From: Acanthochromis polyacanthus
Lineage: Eukaryota > Chordata > Actinopteri > Pomacentridae
Length of the DNA: 64,000 nt
Direction of reading: 5' to 3'
Assembly: GCF_021347895.1 (NCBI RefSeq)
Contig: NC_067131.1
Span: 7,034,653-7,098,652, forward strand
Below, piece after piece: positions 50,581 through 63,457 of this stretch; the first letter of the stretch is position 1, and each line of letters opens with the position of its first letter. The notes under the pieces were generated by a model that saw only the letters and a list, made by a program, of their open reading frames with translations, did not search any database and was not told the DNA's origin. A program made the translations under genes and the position numbers.

Positions 50581-51024
50581 CCAAAGCATTTTCATTTTTG
50601 GATGAATTTAATATTGCAACTTGCATTTCAAAGACACTGAAAGTCCAAAAAGGGATAGACCAACCAGAGAGAGCAAAGAGCTGCAGTTTGAACAGACCCT
50701 CTTGGATATTCTCAAAAAGGACGGCATGGACAGAAAAGGAGTCATGGGAAAATAGACTCGGCTTGTTTTGTTAGGTCTGTTTCTTCTTGTGCTGCACCTC
50801 ACATCTCCCACAGACAGATACATGTAACGCACAAAATATGACCAATCACTTGACAGTTCTTTGCTGCTCAGCGACTTCCACAATGTTAGCACTTTGTCAT
50901 GTAGTATTTACATACAGCATCAACAAAATTAATCAACGTTGGAGTACCAGATGGGTCAGAGTTACTACCTCAGAAGAAATGCACAGAAAAGCTGCTTAAC
51001 ATTCAGATACTTTCCAAAGAATGA

Positions 51025-52342
51025 AGCTACCACTAGAGATCTTTATTTGAAACATTCTGGATCCTCTTTTTTTTCTACCACTGTGGTAAAACAAACCATA
51101 TTCTAAAACAAAACGGAACTCAACATTGATAGTATGGGGTGTTTTTATTTTTTGTTTCTCTGGGGTTAAGCAGGCACTGAAGCACCACATTTGTGTATTG
51201 CGGTTTTTGCCATTACAGGACTCGGGACTAATATAATGCTTTTATTACTTTCCTGTGTGTTAACTGCATTGCAAAATCGACTCTACTGCATTTGGTGATC
51301 ACACTTCACCTTTTCTCAGATCACATTTCTTCACTCTGCCTTCACCTTATCATTGTTCTTCTATTTCGCGTCTTAAAAAAGTACATATGGCACTAATTTG
51401 TGAAAAATTTCTCATCTACGATACAAATAAAGCAATAAACATAGTCTTCAATATTACAGGTTCTTGGCAAAAGGCTTAGTTATGTGCTTTTTAATGTGCA
51501 GTCATTTTAGCAAATACTTTTTGCTGTCTACAGACAAAAGGCAGACTGTAGTACATCCATGTTAAATGCATTTGCATACCACTTTTTGAGGTACAAAAGC
51601 AGTTTAATGGTCGTTCATGACTCTGTGATACGTCCAACCGTGAAACTTCTGCCTGAATCCTTATTGATAATTAACCCCATTATCATCACCTCAGCCTTTG
51701 CTGCATAACTTCGCGCTATCTGCAAATACGGCTGAAACGATTCATTCTTTTTTTCTGACAATATTTCCATTGGAAAGAGTATCACATTCGGGATGGGCAT
51801 GTAGCTTGAGGACAATGAAAAATAGTTTCAATATCGCCTCTAATCTCAGAAGTCATCAATAAATGAAAGAATGTATGTTTACAATTAACACCAACAAAAT
51901 AAACCAAAATGAAATCTTAACATTCCCGTCATGTTCTCCAAGCACAAGAGAGGAATGTCATTGTCAATACATAAATACATTTACAATAACTACAACTTTT
52001 AAAAATATTATGTGGTCAATTCAAAATAACACTTAGATAAACATTTAAAGTACAATATTATACAACAAAACTGAAATCAGAGACCAACTTTGAAACAACA
52101 CTTCATGACAAAGTAATTATCATACATGTTGTGAAATATACATTATTAATCTAGCCTTTTTTTCCATTTACAATTTTCATCCACTGACATACCGTATATT
52201 ACAGCGAGAAAGGAGCTTGAGTTAATGGTAGGACAAGTGCATAGCAAAATAGAAGATCATTTGACCAAGTTAAGGAAACACATAAAACTGACAAACCTGC
52301 TTTAGAAAACAACATTAAAAACCGTGTTTAAGGCAAATCTCA
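51025..52342 (-). other. ptpre: ptpre 3' UTR with candidate poly(A) signals
   Basis: On the minus strand the sequence after the stop codon (52345-52343) contains AATAAA at 51246-51241 and again at 51047-51042, giving a 3' UTR of about 1.1 or 1.3 kb. Which signal is used cannot be told from sequence. Confidence 0.45.
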
Positions 52343-55300
52343 TCATTTAAAATTGGCATAGTCTGAGAAAATGTCGACAAAGTCTTGTACCACCCTGTAG
52401 CAGAAGTCATATTGTTCCTGGGGGGGGGGGACAAGACGGACAAATTAGATTATAGCCTGTAATATCCACAACAGTCCAAATATGGCGAAAAATGCATAAA
52501 ATTAAAGTACATTTGTGTAACCGTTTTGCACTTTAGATCATTTCTGACCCATTTCTACCGATACTTACCACAGTTTGGACCATATGGGGCCTCTGCATAC
52601 GTAAACTCTTCACAGTTTGGAACACGTCCAGCAGCCCTTCTGCCTTGACCCGCTCCAAGATATTGCTCAGTGCAATGAACGTACCTGTTCGCCCTGCACC
52701 AGCGCTGCAGCACACAAAAACAAACACTCTCAGAAGTTCAGTCAAGTAGGACCAGTTTTGGCAAGTTTGTATGCAAAACACGACAGCGGAGAACAAAGAT
52801 GCAGCAACAGAAATGCAGTATATAAAATAAGTACACCACTGTGTAATGTCACTCCAATGTCAAATGTGTCAACTCAATGATCGCATCACTTCTAAGCTGA
52901 ACAGTAAAATTTTGCTCTTATGTAAAAATAAAAGCTAACAGTTCAGATTTATATTAAGAAAAATACAGGCGCCACAGAAGGATTTGAATTCAACAAAAAT
53001 TAAAACATTGTTCATTACTGAGATTAAAATCTTTCATTTTTCAACACTTTGTATGTCCACCTGTATTCCTGAATGATGGACTCAGTCCTTCTTGGCATTA
53101 AGGATACCAGTGTTGCACAAATTTCTGAAAAGATGTTAATATACTTTAAAGACACGCTTTTAAGCTGCTCTTTGCTGAAGGGGTATTGCTGCTTTTTCTC
53201 TTTAAGAAAATTCCCACTCCCAATTCTGTGCTTTACTGTTGGGATTATGTATTCACTGTGATGGTCGTGGACAGAAACTGGACACCAACTGAGCCAAGCA
53301 AATTCATCTTAGTCACATTTGATAAAATAATGTGCTCCCATTATTGTTCAGGCTTCTTTCCATGTTTTTGCTTAGCAAAGATTGTTGAAGTTTGGTGTCG
53401 ATTTGCAAGCAAAGGCTTTGTTCTTTGACTCCATGAACAGTCTTATGCAATGTTTTTGCACTGTCTGAGCTGCCATAGAACTCTAATTTCAACTGATAAT
53501 GGCTCATTCTGTACTTCCTGATGACTGTAGCAAATGTGTTTTGACAGATTTTTAGTTGGTCACAGATTTTCCTGCATCCTTTTCCATCTCACAGCCAGAT
53601 TTTTCAATTTTTTTTCTACCAAATCTTTCCCATCCAGAGCCATGATGCAGCCATGAAATTTGTGGTGTTGACAAGTTATTGTGTAACCATGTTCATGCAG
53701 TTATGCTGCTTGGAAATTGCAGCCGTACTCCACATTGTTTCGAATAGTGATCACAGGTGTAGGAATTTCTACTTTAGGGCCTGTATTTCAACTCAGTCTT
53801 TTCAAAGTTTTGGTTTTTGATTGTTCATGACAGAAAACGCAACTTAAAAATAGTTGATAATCATTAATTGTCAATTCAAAGACATTCCACAGGGGTGTAC
53901 TCCTGTTGCATGCTGAATAAAAGTTGGATTTGGAGAACAGTTTGACACCCACCTGCAGTGTACGACGATGGGATGGTTCCCAGACTGCTGCTGCTGTCTT
54001 TGCACTGAGGCGATGATGTCGATCATGCCTTTTCCCTCGGCCGGGATGCCAATCTCCGGCCAGCCGTGGAAGTGGAAGTGCCTGATCACCCTCGTCTGCT
54101 TCTCCTTCGAGAGGAAATGCACAGGCAGATGAGAGATCATAATACCTCTCAAATATGATTTATTAGAAGTCTATGAAAGCATAATGGCAGGTGCGATGTC
54201 AGTGCAGGTTAAGTGTGCAGTAGATGAATGGTGAATGGGTGCTTCTGTGGGAGGCAGGAATGCACTTGTAAGCCTCAGAGAGGTGATGTGGATCGAATGT
54301 AATGAAATATATGAGATGGGAGGCTCACACTTGATAACCCTAAACACTTTCTGCCTACCACATTTCCTCCTGCAGTCAGGAGAGCTTTATGTATTCACTT
54401 GGGGTTTTGCTCTGTTCTAAGACCGTTATGTTAGATCCTGTGTAGCTCTGCAAAGATCCAGAATTGCTTTTAACATTCATGAAACGCTAATGAGGTTTTG
54501 CATTTGACTATGTTCAGGAATTAGATTTAAACCAGCAGAGCAGAACTTTTGTCTCCCCCTTCTGGCAATAAGAGTAATTACACATTATTGGCACATGTCT
54601 ATGACGTATGCCTCGTGGTCAGACACTTCAGTTTGAAATCCTTTGCCCGAAAACCGAGTTACATTTCTATCTGGAGCATCACTTTACTTGGACGCTTTCT
54701 AGATTTTTCCCATCACCATACTCCATGTCTGTTGCCACGGTTACTCCCCGCTTCAGCTTTAATGAATCATTGCTAGTTAATGTAAAACAATTTGCTAGCG
54801 CAGCAATGTTGCCTCAGGTACCAGATTTAAAACTCCAATGCACAGAAAGACTTATGTGGCACTAAAAATGCTTTAACAGCATTGTGAGAAGTGATTTGGC
54901 TTGATGTAACAGATATCGATTTACATGTAAAAGTCCTGCACTCTGGCTTCATGAAAAACATGTTTCACTCTGTGTTTCTTCTTTGTTTCATTGTGGGAGC
55001 CTGTAACCGTTTAAGTAAAATAGAGATTTGTATTTTTCTTCTTCACTGCCCTTTAATCATGTCATGACTGCCAGATTAATGTTGTGACCCTTAGAGTGTG
55101 TGTAAACCCTGGACTGGACTAAACTACATATAGTAAACTAGTTCCATCATGACTTGGTTAATGGAAAATTGATTAATGACAATCTTAGAAAGCAATATTT
55201 AAAAACGGTGACCATTTTTTGTTACTGTACAATTGTATTACTGATTCATACATCATTTCTTAAGCACTGTGAACAGAAAATATCTAGACAAATGAAATTA

Positions 55301-58300
55301 TTATTAGGTTTGATACTCAGATATGCATTTTTTCTAACACTTTTGTATGCAGAACTTCTCCTTGTGGATTCTTCTTTTACAATTCCTTGACGAAAAAATA
55401 TATTTCTCTGATTTATCAAACTGGTTTAATTTGAATGTTTAGTTTAACTAAAATGCTCAAAGGAATAATATCAAGAGGGCCACTAAATGCCTTTTTGTCC
55501 TGCTGGATGTTAATGAGGCTATAAGGCAGCGGTACATTTGACTGCGTGATAGTGAAAGGCTCATTTGCTTACCGGGACAAAGGTGAGTACCAAGTCTCGT
55601 AGACTAAAGGTTTCACACAAAGTGTCTCCTTTCAGCTCTACTGTGTAATCTCCATAGGTGACTGAGTCCTCTGTGGGCCAGTATTGGCAACATTTGTCCT
55701 GCAACAACGACGACAAGTACTTATTTACTGCCAGCAATAAGCATCTTAATATATAAAATGTTGATATCTTAAAAGATATTAAATACTGCACAAACGTGAT
55801 AGAAAAGTGCAGTTGTGTGCCAAAGGCAAGAAATCAGAGTGAAATGTTATACGTTGCACTGTTACTGTGCTTATTAAAGCCATAGATCACACCTTGCTTG
55901 CAGGGAGGATCCCTGTCGTGGCTTACCTGCTCCCTCTCCTGGAGCTCAGTGAGCATGACAATGGAGTGACATTTCCACTCCCACACCATTCTCCAGAAAT
56001 CCTCCACCGTGTGCTGCAGAGGTCCCTGTGTGGCAATGAAGTAGTCCTTCTGTCTGTATCCCTGAATCACAGCAAGAAAATACAGAAGTTCAGGTTCACA
56101 AATACAATTATGTGCATGAATAGGACACTTGAAGACGACTGCAGAAATGTGAGATCAATGACATCAGGAGATAGAATGTGCTTACATCTATAAAAGACGC
56201 ATTGATGTAATCCGTGAACTCTTGACCTCTTCTCATGGAGAGGATAACTCGGTTGAAGTCATCTGAAACAGAAAAAAAAAAAAAAAGTAGATTAGAGCAG
56301 TTCATGAACCTGTTCAGAGTATAAAAGTGACTCACTGAGTAAAGTTAGACTGCAGAGCTTAGAGTTAGAAAAACGTCTTCATATTCGAAACATAGTTCCA
56401 GGCAATGTAATCTGGAGCGCAAAATTTGCCATGAGCTGATAAATGGGACAAGCATCTAATTAATTTTGTATGCTTTTCCTTCTCTCTTACATGGAATAAT
56501 TTGCAGGACTCTGTTCTTCTTCATGTTGGCAGGCAGGTTCCCCGTTCTCATGTTCTCCTTCATTATTCGCATGTTGGTCAGTTTCTAAATGGAAATCAAG
56601 CAGACAAAGTTAAAATCGTACAAATGTTCATTGTCTTTTTGCTTACAAATAGAAGACACACTGTTGATTATAAATCACACTTGCACAGTATTTGCAGATA
56701 AAAGTTACCACTGGACAGATATATTGCTTTAGAGAGAAGGATGAGGTTATTTTATCAAGACTTGAGATTCTGGCATCTTCCTCAGTTCAGTTTCCACTCT
56801 GTGTTGTCATGACGCCTGTTTTCTAACTTAACTGGGTCAGTCTGAATCATCTGAGATAAGCAGCGCTGCTCCACCATCTCAGATTTTGTTCAGAGTTTAG
56901 TTATTTGTTACCCAGAAGTAGGTGCAGCAAAATGTGTTTTCAGACATCGGAATTTTTGTAATTTCACCCTCGAAAATTGTCTTACACGGGAAGCTATTTT
57001 TAGGGTTCAATATTTCCAGAAATATAACTCCCATGGCCATGAAATCTGGCCAGAATTTTCACATGTGGGTGGTACTAGAGCCCCAGAAAGCACCCAATAA
57101 AGTGTGTATATATATATATATGTGTGTATCTATATTTCCATAAAAACACAGTTTTTGATTACCTTTTATATATTGTACAAATGATTCATTATAATTTTAC
57201 AATATGGCCAATAGATCAAGCCAGGTTCCACTTTTTTGCTACTTTGACATTCCAACATGGTAATGTGGACCCATTCTTTGGACCACAAAAACTATACAGC
57301 ATACAAACCTAATTTTTTTTTATTTTATATACAAAGTTACAAGTTGACTCCAAGTTTTCTTCATGTTGAAATTTAACAGCATATATATACAGTTTCTTGT
57401 ATTAGAAATAATTCATTTTTTGTGATGAATGGTTGCAAAGCAAGTCTGCATGTTTAGCTCATTTTATCAACAAGGTGCTTCAGATATGTGTCTGTAATTT
57501 CATGTAGGTACATGTTACTTTGAGTCTGATGTGCATGGAGCCCCACAAGGATCATGGTAAGATTTTTTTTTTTTCCATTTGCATTTCCTCACAGTAGATT
57601 TTGCTCTCCTTTATATTCACATGAATTGTCGACGTGTTGATCCAGACCAGTTGTAATATACTGCCTGTTTAAAGAAGCACTCCAGATCCTACAGAGATCA
57701 TGCAACATTGCATTTATTGCTCGGCATTCTCTTTAACAGTCTGATCTCTGACAGCATCCAGCTGCCGGTTGTGAGCACAGCTGCAGCTGCTTATTGTTCG
57801 GACTTCAGCTGCTGCTGTGGCTCAATCTGCGGCGCTACGGACGCGTCCAGCTGTTCCTATTTGACCCAGCCGTGCTCATTTGACAGATGCTTATTTGAAA
57901 GTTCAAGAATTACAGTAGCTTTAAAACGATGCTCATCAAGCAAACCTGTCACAACACACACAACTTTAAACATCTTGAACAAAGACTAGCAGCTGGATAC
58001 TGTTGGAACACGGCCTTTTGAAACGCATTAAGTAAAGTGTTACACTTTTAGCAGTATCTGCAGAGTTTTTCCTTAAGAAGGCAGTGTATTAGAACTGGCC
58101 TGGCCTGTGCAGCATATTGGGAGGAAACACACAATGTATTGAGAGAAAATGTGAGTAATCCCCAAAAAATTCCCAGTTTGACCTTCAGGGGGCTTCATTG
58201 AGGGTTTTCTTTAGGAGCTATTTGCCCTACATAGATTAGTGTAAGTTCAGTTGCTGTGCAAACCTGTCCAAGACTATAAACTAAAAGTATGTTGCAGCTA

Positions 58301-61300
58301 TGTTTGCTACACATCTTCTCCTCTCTTTTTTCACATGGTTATCGCTGGCATAAATGTGACTATATTTAATAGATTGGGGAAAAAGAATAAAACTAAAATC
58401 TAAATGCAGTCTTGTAGTGCATTTCTGAAAATAAACTATTTTTGGGACAGCTTGGTATTTATCGGCTTGATGTTGGATGTGATATTTCATGCAGAATATG
58501 ATGACCGACCTTAAATTCCTCCTCCAGGCCAACCCGATCCCCGTTAGCAAAGGTGTTGTGCAGTTTGTGCAGATGTCCTTCCAGAGACGACACGTCCAGC
58601 TCCGTGTCTCCATAGAGGTAGTATTCAAGCAGGGCCTGGTAGATGAATGAGTACTGCATCTGAGGTGAGAAAACGCACAAACAGATGAACGCACGCAATA
58701 CGCTTGGGCACATTTGCAGCTGATTAAAGGCAACAATAATTCACACAACGTCATGCGGCTGCCATCTCCAACTCACATCTGTCTGGATGAGCTGTGAGCG
58801 CTGTTCCCGTATCTTGGAGACGAAGCCAAACACATCAACTTTCTGCTCTGCGTGCATCATGTCAATCATGGCGTCTATTACAATGAAGGTTCCCGTCCTC
58901 CCTACACCGGCGCTGGAGACACAACACAAACCACACACTGATGAGACCACAATCCTCAGCTGACACTCCGATGTTAAAAAACAACAACAGGAGGGAAACA
59001 AAGGGACATCTGTGCTTGTAAACACACGCATTGCTAGTCACTCCAAATGTTTCCAGCTTGCACAGCCCCCAGACACAAAAAGGAAATTTTTGAGGGTAAA
59101 TATTTTTTTGTATCGCCATAGAAATAAATGAGGTAATAAAAGCCATTAAAAGTTCATTCATGAGCACTGGAATGTCTGTATCCAAGTAAACAACAAGATG
59201 ATGCACGCAGAGCTCCGGCTTTCTGGTACCTGCAGTGGACCACGATCGGCCCAGCGAAAGATGGATTCACTGTCTTGACCTTTTTGAGGAACTTGAGCAT
59301 GCCGATAGGGGAGAACGGGACTCCAAAGTCAGGCCAGCTGGTGAAGTGGAGCTGGGTGACCAGACGGGGAGTCTTAGCAGCATCACTGGCTTGCTGTAGG
59401 ATTAAATTATAATCAGTATATATACACTGGAAAAAATGCCCCTCTCAAAACAATAAAAATAAATTTATTTCAAGCAACTTTTACCCTAAAATATGTGAAA
59501 AATCTGCCAATAGAAGTCAAAAATAGCTTGGTAAGATTTCTTGAAAAAAGATATGATATTTAGAATACTGAGTTCTTAAAATTAGCTGGGAAAACTTATT
59601 TTAAGCTGTATTTTACCAGGATTGTCAAGCTTAGGTGTCTTAACCCTCCTGTTGTCTTCATTGATGGCACCAAAAAATACTGTTTCCTTGTCTGAAAAAA
59701 ACCCAAAAATTCAGCAAAAAATTTCCCAAATTTATAAAAATTTGCAAAATCTTCAGGAAAATTCATTAAAAGGTTTATTTTAAAAAAATCGCCAAATTTG
59801 GCAAGAAATAAAAATTTTAAAAAGCAAAAAATGAAAATTTTAAAATTTTTCTAAAAATGAATAGAAATTTTCCAAAAATCCTATAAATATCTAAAGTGAT
59901 TACATATATATCAGTAAAAATTTCTAATAATAATCAGAAAAAAATCAACCAAAATCCAGCGAATTTTGCTGGATTTTTTTTCCTGTGTTTTTAAAGAAAC
60001 ATTTTTTTTTTAACATTTCTTTTTTTCCATCAAAAATTTCCCCCAAAATTTTGAAAATGTGGAAGTTTTTACTGTGAAATTTCCCCCCCCACACACACAC
60101 ATTTTCAAACTTTTAAACTGGTCAATTTGACATGCAGGATGACAGGAGGGTTAAGACGAGATAGTTTCAAGATTGTTTGACTTCACAAGATATTTAAGAT
60201 ATGTTGTCTTGAAATAAGTCCCTCCATCTTGCTGAAATGTCACTTGTTATGTAATGGATCTTAAATCAAGTGGGATGAGACCTTTTGACGAAAAATAAGA
60301 CAAATAGACTTGGTAAGATTTTGAGTTTTTGCAGTGTAGAAACGGAAAATTGCGACATAGACACAAACAGATGCAAAAAAAAAAACATCTCTATAATAAG
60401 TTAAGTCAGAAAGGGTGCCAAATTTCAAAGAAAAAGGTAATCAACTTTTCACAATTGCAATAAAACTTACATATTGTACACAGAACTTGCGTATGGTGTA
60501 GTCCACCAGGACAGTGAAGTCTTCGACTGCCACCCTCACATTCCCATATGTCCAACAGCCCTGATCCGGCCAGTACTGGTAACACTTGTCCTGCAGGGAG
60601 ACAATAGCATCATCTTTAAAAGCAGCTGTTCCTCCTCAACATATTCAAGGACTCTCCTTTAGCTCACACGCATGACTTCAGCAAAAGTGAGCTTTAATAA
60701 AGGACCCACAAGCTTCAATTTCACAGCCAGTCAGTCCAGATTAGTAGAAGTGATGGAGGTGAAACCACTCAATATCTAACTTGGCTGGGTGATTATGATG
60801 CCGCCTTGGAGGACTTTATTACACATTACGTAGCCATTGATTTTGAAGCCATCCACGCGCTGATTTAAATCTTTGCCAATTCTCTCCTTATTGATCGTTT
60901 TAGCCGTTTTTTCCGCTCTCTCTGTTCAGTGGAGGAGCTCCAGTTCGCAATATAAATGATACAATTATAGAATAAAAACAGATGTCAGAGGAGGGATTAC
61001 AGGTGTGACATGAATTGTTGAAATTATACACCTCATCATCACCTTTGACCATAACCAATGACATTTTTTTATGCTCCATTAAGAAAATCAAGCTTTTTTT
61101 CCCCCTTTTTATTCCCTCCTCTACAACGAGGTCAGAGCAGAGAGCTGGCAGGAATCCTGTAGCTGCGAGAGACGCGCTGTCTTCCTGAAGGGAAGTTTTT
61201 CATGCACAGGATCTGAGAAACATCTAAGAAACAAACAAGGCTTAAATTCACTTACTTCTTTTCTTTCTTTCAGATTTGTCAGCATGACAACAGTTGATAC

Positions 61301-63457
61301 TTTCTGCTCCCATATCATCCTCCAGAAATCTGCTACGGTGTCTTCTTTTGGACCTGAGAGACAAGGGAAAAAAAGTGCATTTCATGATTTATGTGAGTGA
61401 AAAATCAAGGTCTTTACAGAGTTATGCAAGTGTTTTTTTTTTTCTGCAGCTTACCTTGTGCTGCTATGAATTTGTTCTTTTCTGTGTAACCCTGGTGGAA
61501 AGGAAAATGTAAACATACAGCTCAAGAACAGCCAATAAAAGATCCTCTGGTGTTTTGTAAGTCAAGAATGAAAAATAAACTTCAGTTAAAAGTAAACATG
61601 GATAAGAAGTCCTTCGATGTTCAGAAAAATATAACCGTGAAGTTTGAACATCTTTGACTCCTTGTTAGCTCGGCAAACTTTACTGACCTAAACTTACTGT
61701 TATGCAATTGACTGCTACAGAAAAACTCTGGAACAGAATGTTCATACGATATTAAGACATTATTTGCTATTTTGGTACCGTTAAGTATTTTACACATGAA
61801 TGTCATCAGATTGATGGAAAACAAACCAAGACTCACATCAATGTAAGAAGCATTCACGTAGTCTGAAGAGGGATTTCCATCCAGCTGAGTCAACACCACT
61901 CTGGAATGATCATCTGTCAGTGAGAATAGCAGCGTAAAGTTTAGAGGGTAGCACAAATACTGTACAAATAGACTAAAGCACATTAAACGAATAGTTTGGT
62001 CTTTTGAGGAATATGCTTATTTGCATTCTTGGAGGGAGTTGGATGAAAAGATCAGCGCCACACCTGTCGGTACAGTTGCATAACTTAGCTTAGCTTTAGG
62101 TTTATTTCTACCTTAGTTCCATGTAACTCTTGGCAATAAAGTCAGACTACTCCTTTAAGGATCATATAGGCGTATGGTACAGGTAACAAATGTACACAAT
62201 CACAAAGGAACTGCACATGCAAAACGGAAATATTTTGAGGAAACTCTCAGAATAGAGGTGTCGCATTGTGAATGAATGCATGAGCTGTTATGCAAAACCT
62301 CCTGTTTCGAGGGAAAAAAAAGGGGGAAATGCACGTGCACGAATAAACAGGAAGCTTTAGGCGGGACTTAATAGAAAAACGGAGCTCCTACAGAACAGAA
62401 AGTACGCTCACAGGGAAGGATGTTGGGGTATCTGTTCTTCTCCTTGTTCTCATCCTTGTTGGCCTCCTCGTACGTCCCGTGGGCATTACCTCCCGGCAAG
62501 GACTGCAAAACAAAATTACAAGTTTATACACAGCCCCTCGCAGAGCTGAAAAATGTCCCGTCAGCAGCAGCAGCAGCTCACAGCCAGCGCATTGTGTTGT
62601 GCAGTGTGTAGGGCTCTGTTCACTTCCTCTGCTACCTACAGTAAACAGTCCTCCATTAAAAGCGGAGAAGTTCAACTTCCTCTGTCTGCGCTGACAAACC
62701 GCCTGAATAAAATCATACCTTAATCTGATACATTCACTATGAGTCATACACTTTATTTTGACTCAGATCCTCAATCAGAGACACAAAAAGGCACAAGGGT
62801 ACTTTTTTCATGCATATGGGCGTGTATATTAACAATATGTGTCATGGACAATGTGACACATAGCTACTGTAGTTTTCCTTCATAAAAATACATGCATAAG
62901 TCATGGTTTGAACATCTCATGAACACGCAGTGTTGTGGGAAATCCCTTTGCGTACAGATTTAAATGTTATGTAGGGGTGTTTTTTGTTTCCGGTGTTGAA
63001 GGCACAAAACACCTCCACCTTTAGGTTATTAGACAAAATGTTTAAAAAGAAACTTTCAGATGTAAATACTGCATTGAAAGCACGTAATGGATTACGTAGA
63101 TGTGGTAATGACACATGTGGTAATGACGCAAAGACTCCAAATCAACGCAGCCCTGAACCACCAAATAAACGGAGTCGACCACTATTTGAGCGGCCCTATA
63201 AATCACGCAGTATCTATGCACCACAATGACTCTGTGACTCATCACATGTAAACACCACTTGGAGCATGTAAGTCGCCTGTTTCTGAAACCTCCAGGAAGA
63301 AGAGAGAGCCGGGCGCTTACATTGTACTCCTCCCTGAAGAGCTTGCCATCATCGGCCGAGCGGAGCCTGTACTCCTCCTCCAGGTGGTCGACTGGGATGG
63401 GGAAGTAGGTCTTGGAGGCTGAAGGGGATCTGGGCAGAAGGACCACCGTCTGTTGCT
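52343..63457 (-). CDS. ptpre: Receptor protein tyrosine phosphatase epsilon, 3' part
   Basis: This is a type IV receptor tyrosine phosphatase with tandem cytosolic PTP domains. Exons in coding order: 63457-63321, 62502-62412, 61913-61837, 61491-61455, 61353-61256, 60590-60471, 59393-59230, 58912-58777, 58659-58510, 56584-56491, 56262-56186, 56061-55927, 55698-55573, 54104-53953, 52704-52569, 52417-52343. All phases agree, giving about 600 C-terminal residues of roughly 700. The first exon here carries the juxtamembrane [21 protein letters not shown]1 keeps [24 protein letters not shown] and QTD. D2 has [10 protein letters not shown], but WPE replaces WPD and the KNRY motif is lost, as in other PTPRA/E D2 domains with little activity. 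The tail ends SDYANFK with the YxN site that binds GRB2 in the family. [10 protein letters not shown] and [15 protein letters not shown] distinguish PTPRE from PTPRA. The signal peptide, ectodomain and transmembrane exons lie beyond 64000. Confidence 0.93.
53000..53825 (-). mobile_element. Decayed Tc1-like transposon in a ptpre intron
   Basis: The minus strand shows [12 protein letters not shown] followed later by [13 protein letters not shown], recognisable as the Tc1 transposase blocks IPTVKHGG and LI-SMPRRI--VI. Between them most of the catalytic core is deleted or scrambled. It differs from the Tc1 relic in kcnk1. The edges are approximate, and no clear terminal repeats were delimited. 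Confidence 0.6.
54105..55572 (-). other. ptpre intron within D2, no gene seen
   Basis: A 1.47-kb intron separating the D2 exon ending LTFVP from the one starting EKQTRV. No exon or recognised repeat was noted. Confidence 0.55.
56585..58509 (-). other. ptpre inter-domain intron with E-box cluster
   Basis: A 1.9-kb intron between D1 and D2 coding exons. It contains a (TA)n run near 57105-57122 and a GC-richer patch at 57740-57870 with clustered CAGCTG motifs. No coding exon was recognised. Confidence 0.55.
57757..57855. promoter_or_regulatory. Cluster of CAGCTG E-boxes
   Basis: Perfect palindromic CAGCTG hexamers start at 57759, 57778, 57784, 57806 and 57848, with a sixth at 57990. Such E-boxes bind class II bHLH factors. 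The enhancer role is inference. Confidence 0.35.
59425..60336. mobile_element. MITE with CACTG(C/G)AAAAA ends, interrupted by a second element
   Basis: The left end CACTGGAAAAAATGC and the right end, in reverse CACTGCAAAAACTCAAAAT, form an inverted repeat, each flanked by TA, as in Tc1/mariner-type MITEs. Without the inserted element at 59640-60154 it would be about 400 bp. It lies in the ptpre intron between the exons at 60590-60471 and 59393-59230. Confidence 0.6.
59640..60154. mobile_element. piggyBac-like MITE flanked by TTAA
   Basis: The element begins TTAACCCTCCTGTTGTC and ends GACAGGAGGGTTAA. Both termini carry TTAA, the target duplicated by piggyBac elements, and CCC/GGG tips. The interior is A/T-rich, non-coding and full of AAAATTT runs. 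It is inserted inside the MITE at 59425-60336. The superfamily is inferred from target site and tips. Confidence 0.65.

Noticed and set aside
57708..57989. 93-codon plus-strand frame with many Cys and Ser
   Set aside because: No splice context or family match; it arises from the GC-richer E-box patch.
63042..63229. Open frames on both strands near 63.0-63.2 kb
   Set aside because: The part beyond 63321 is the ptpre exon; the remainder is intron read-through and a short Arg/Pro-rich chance frame.
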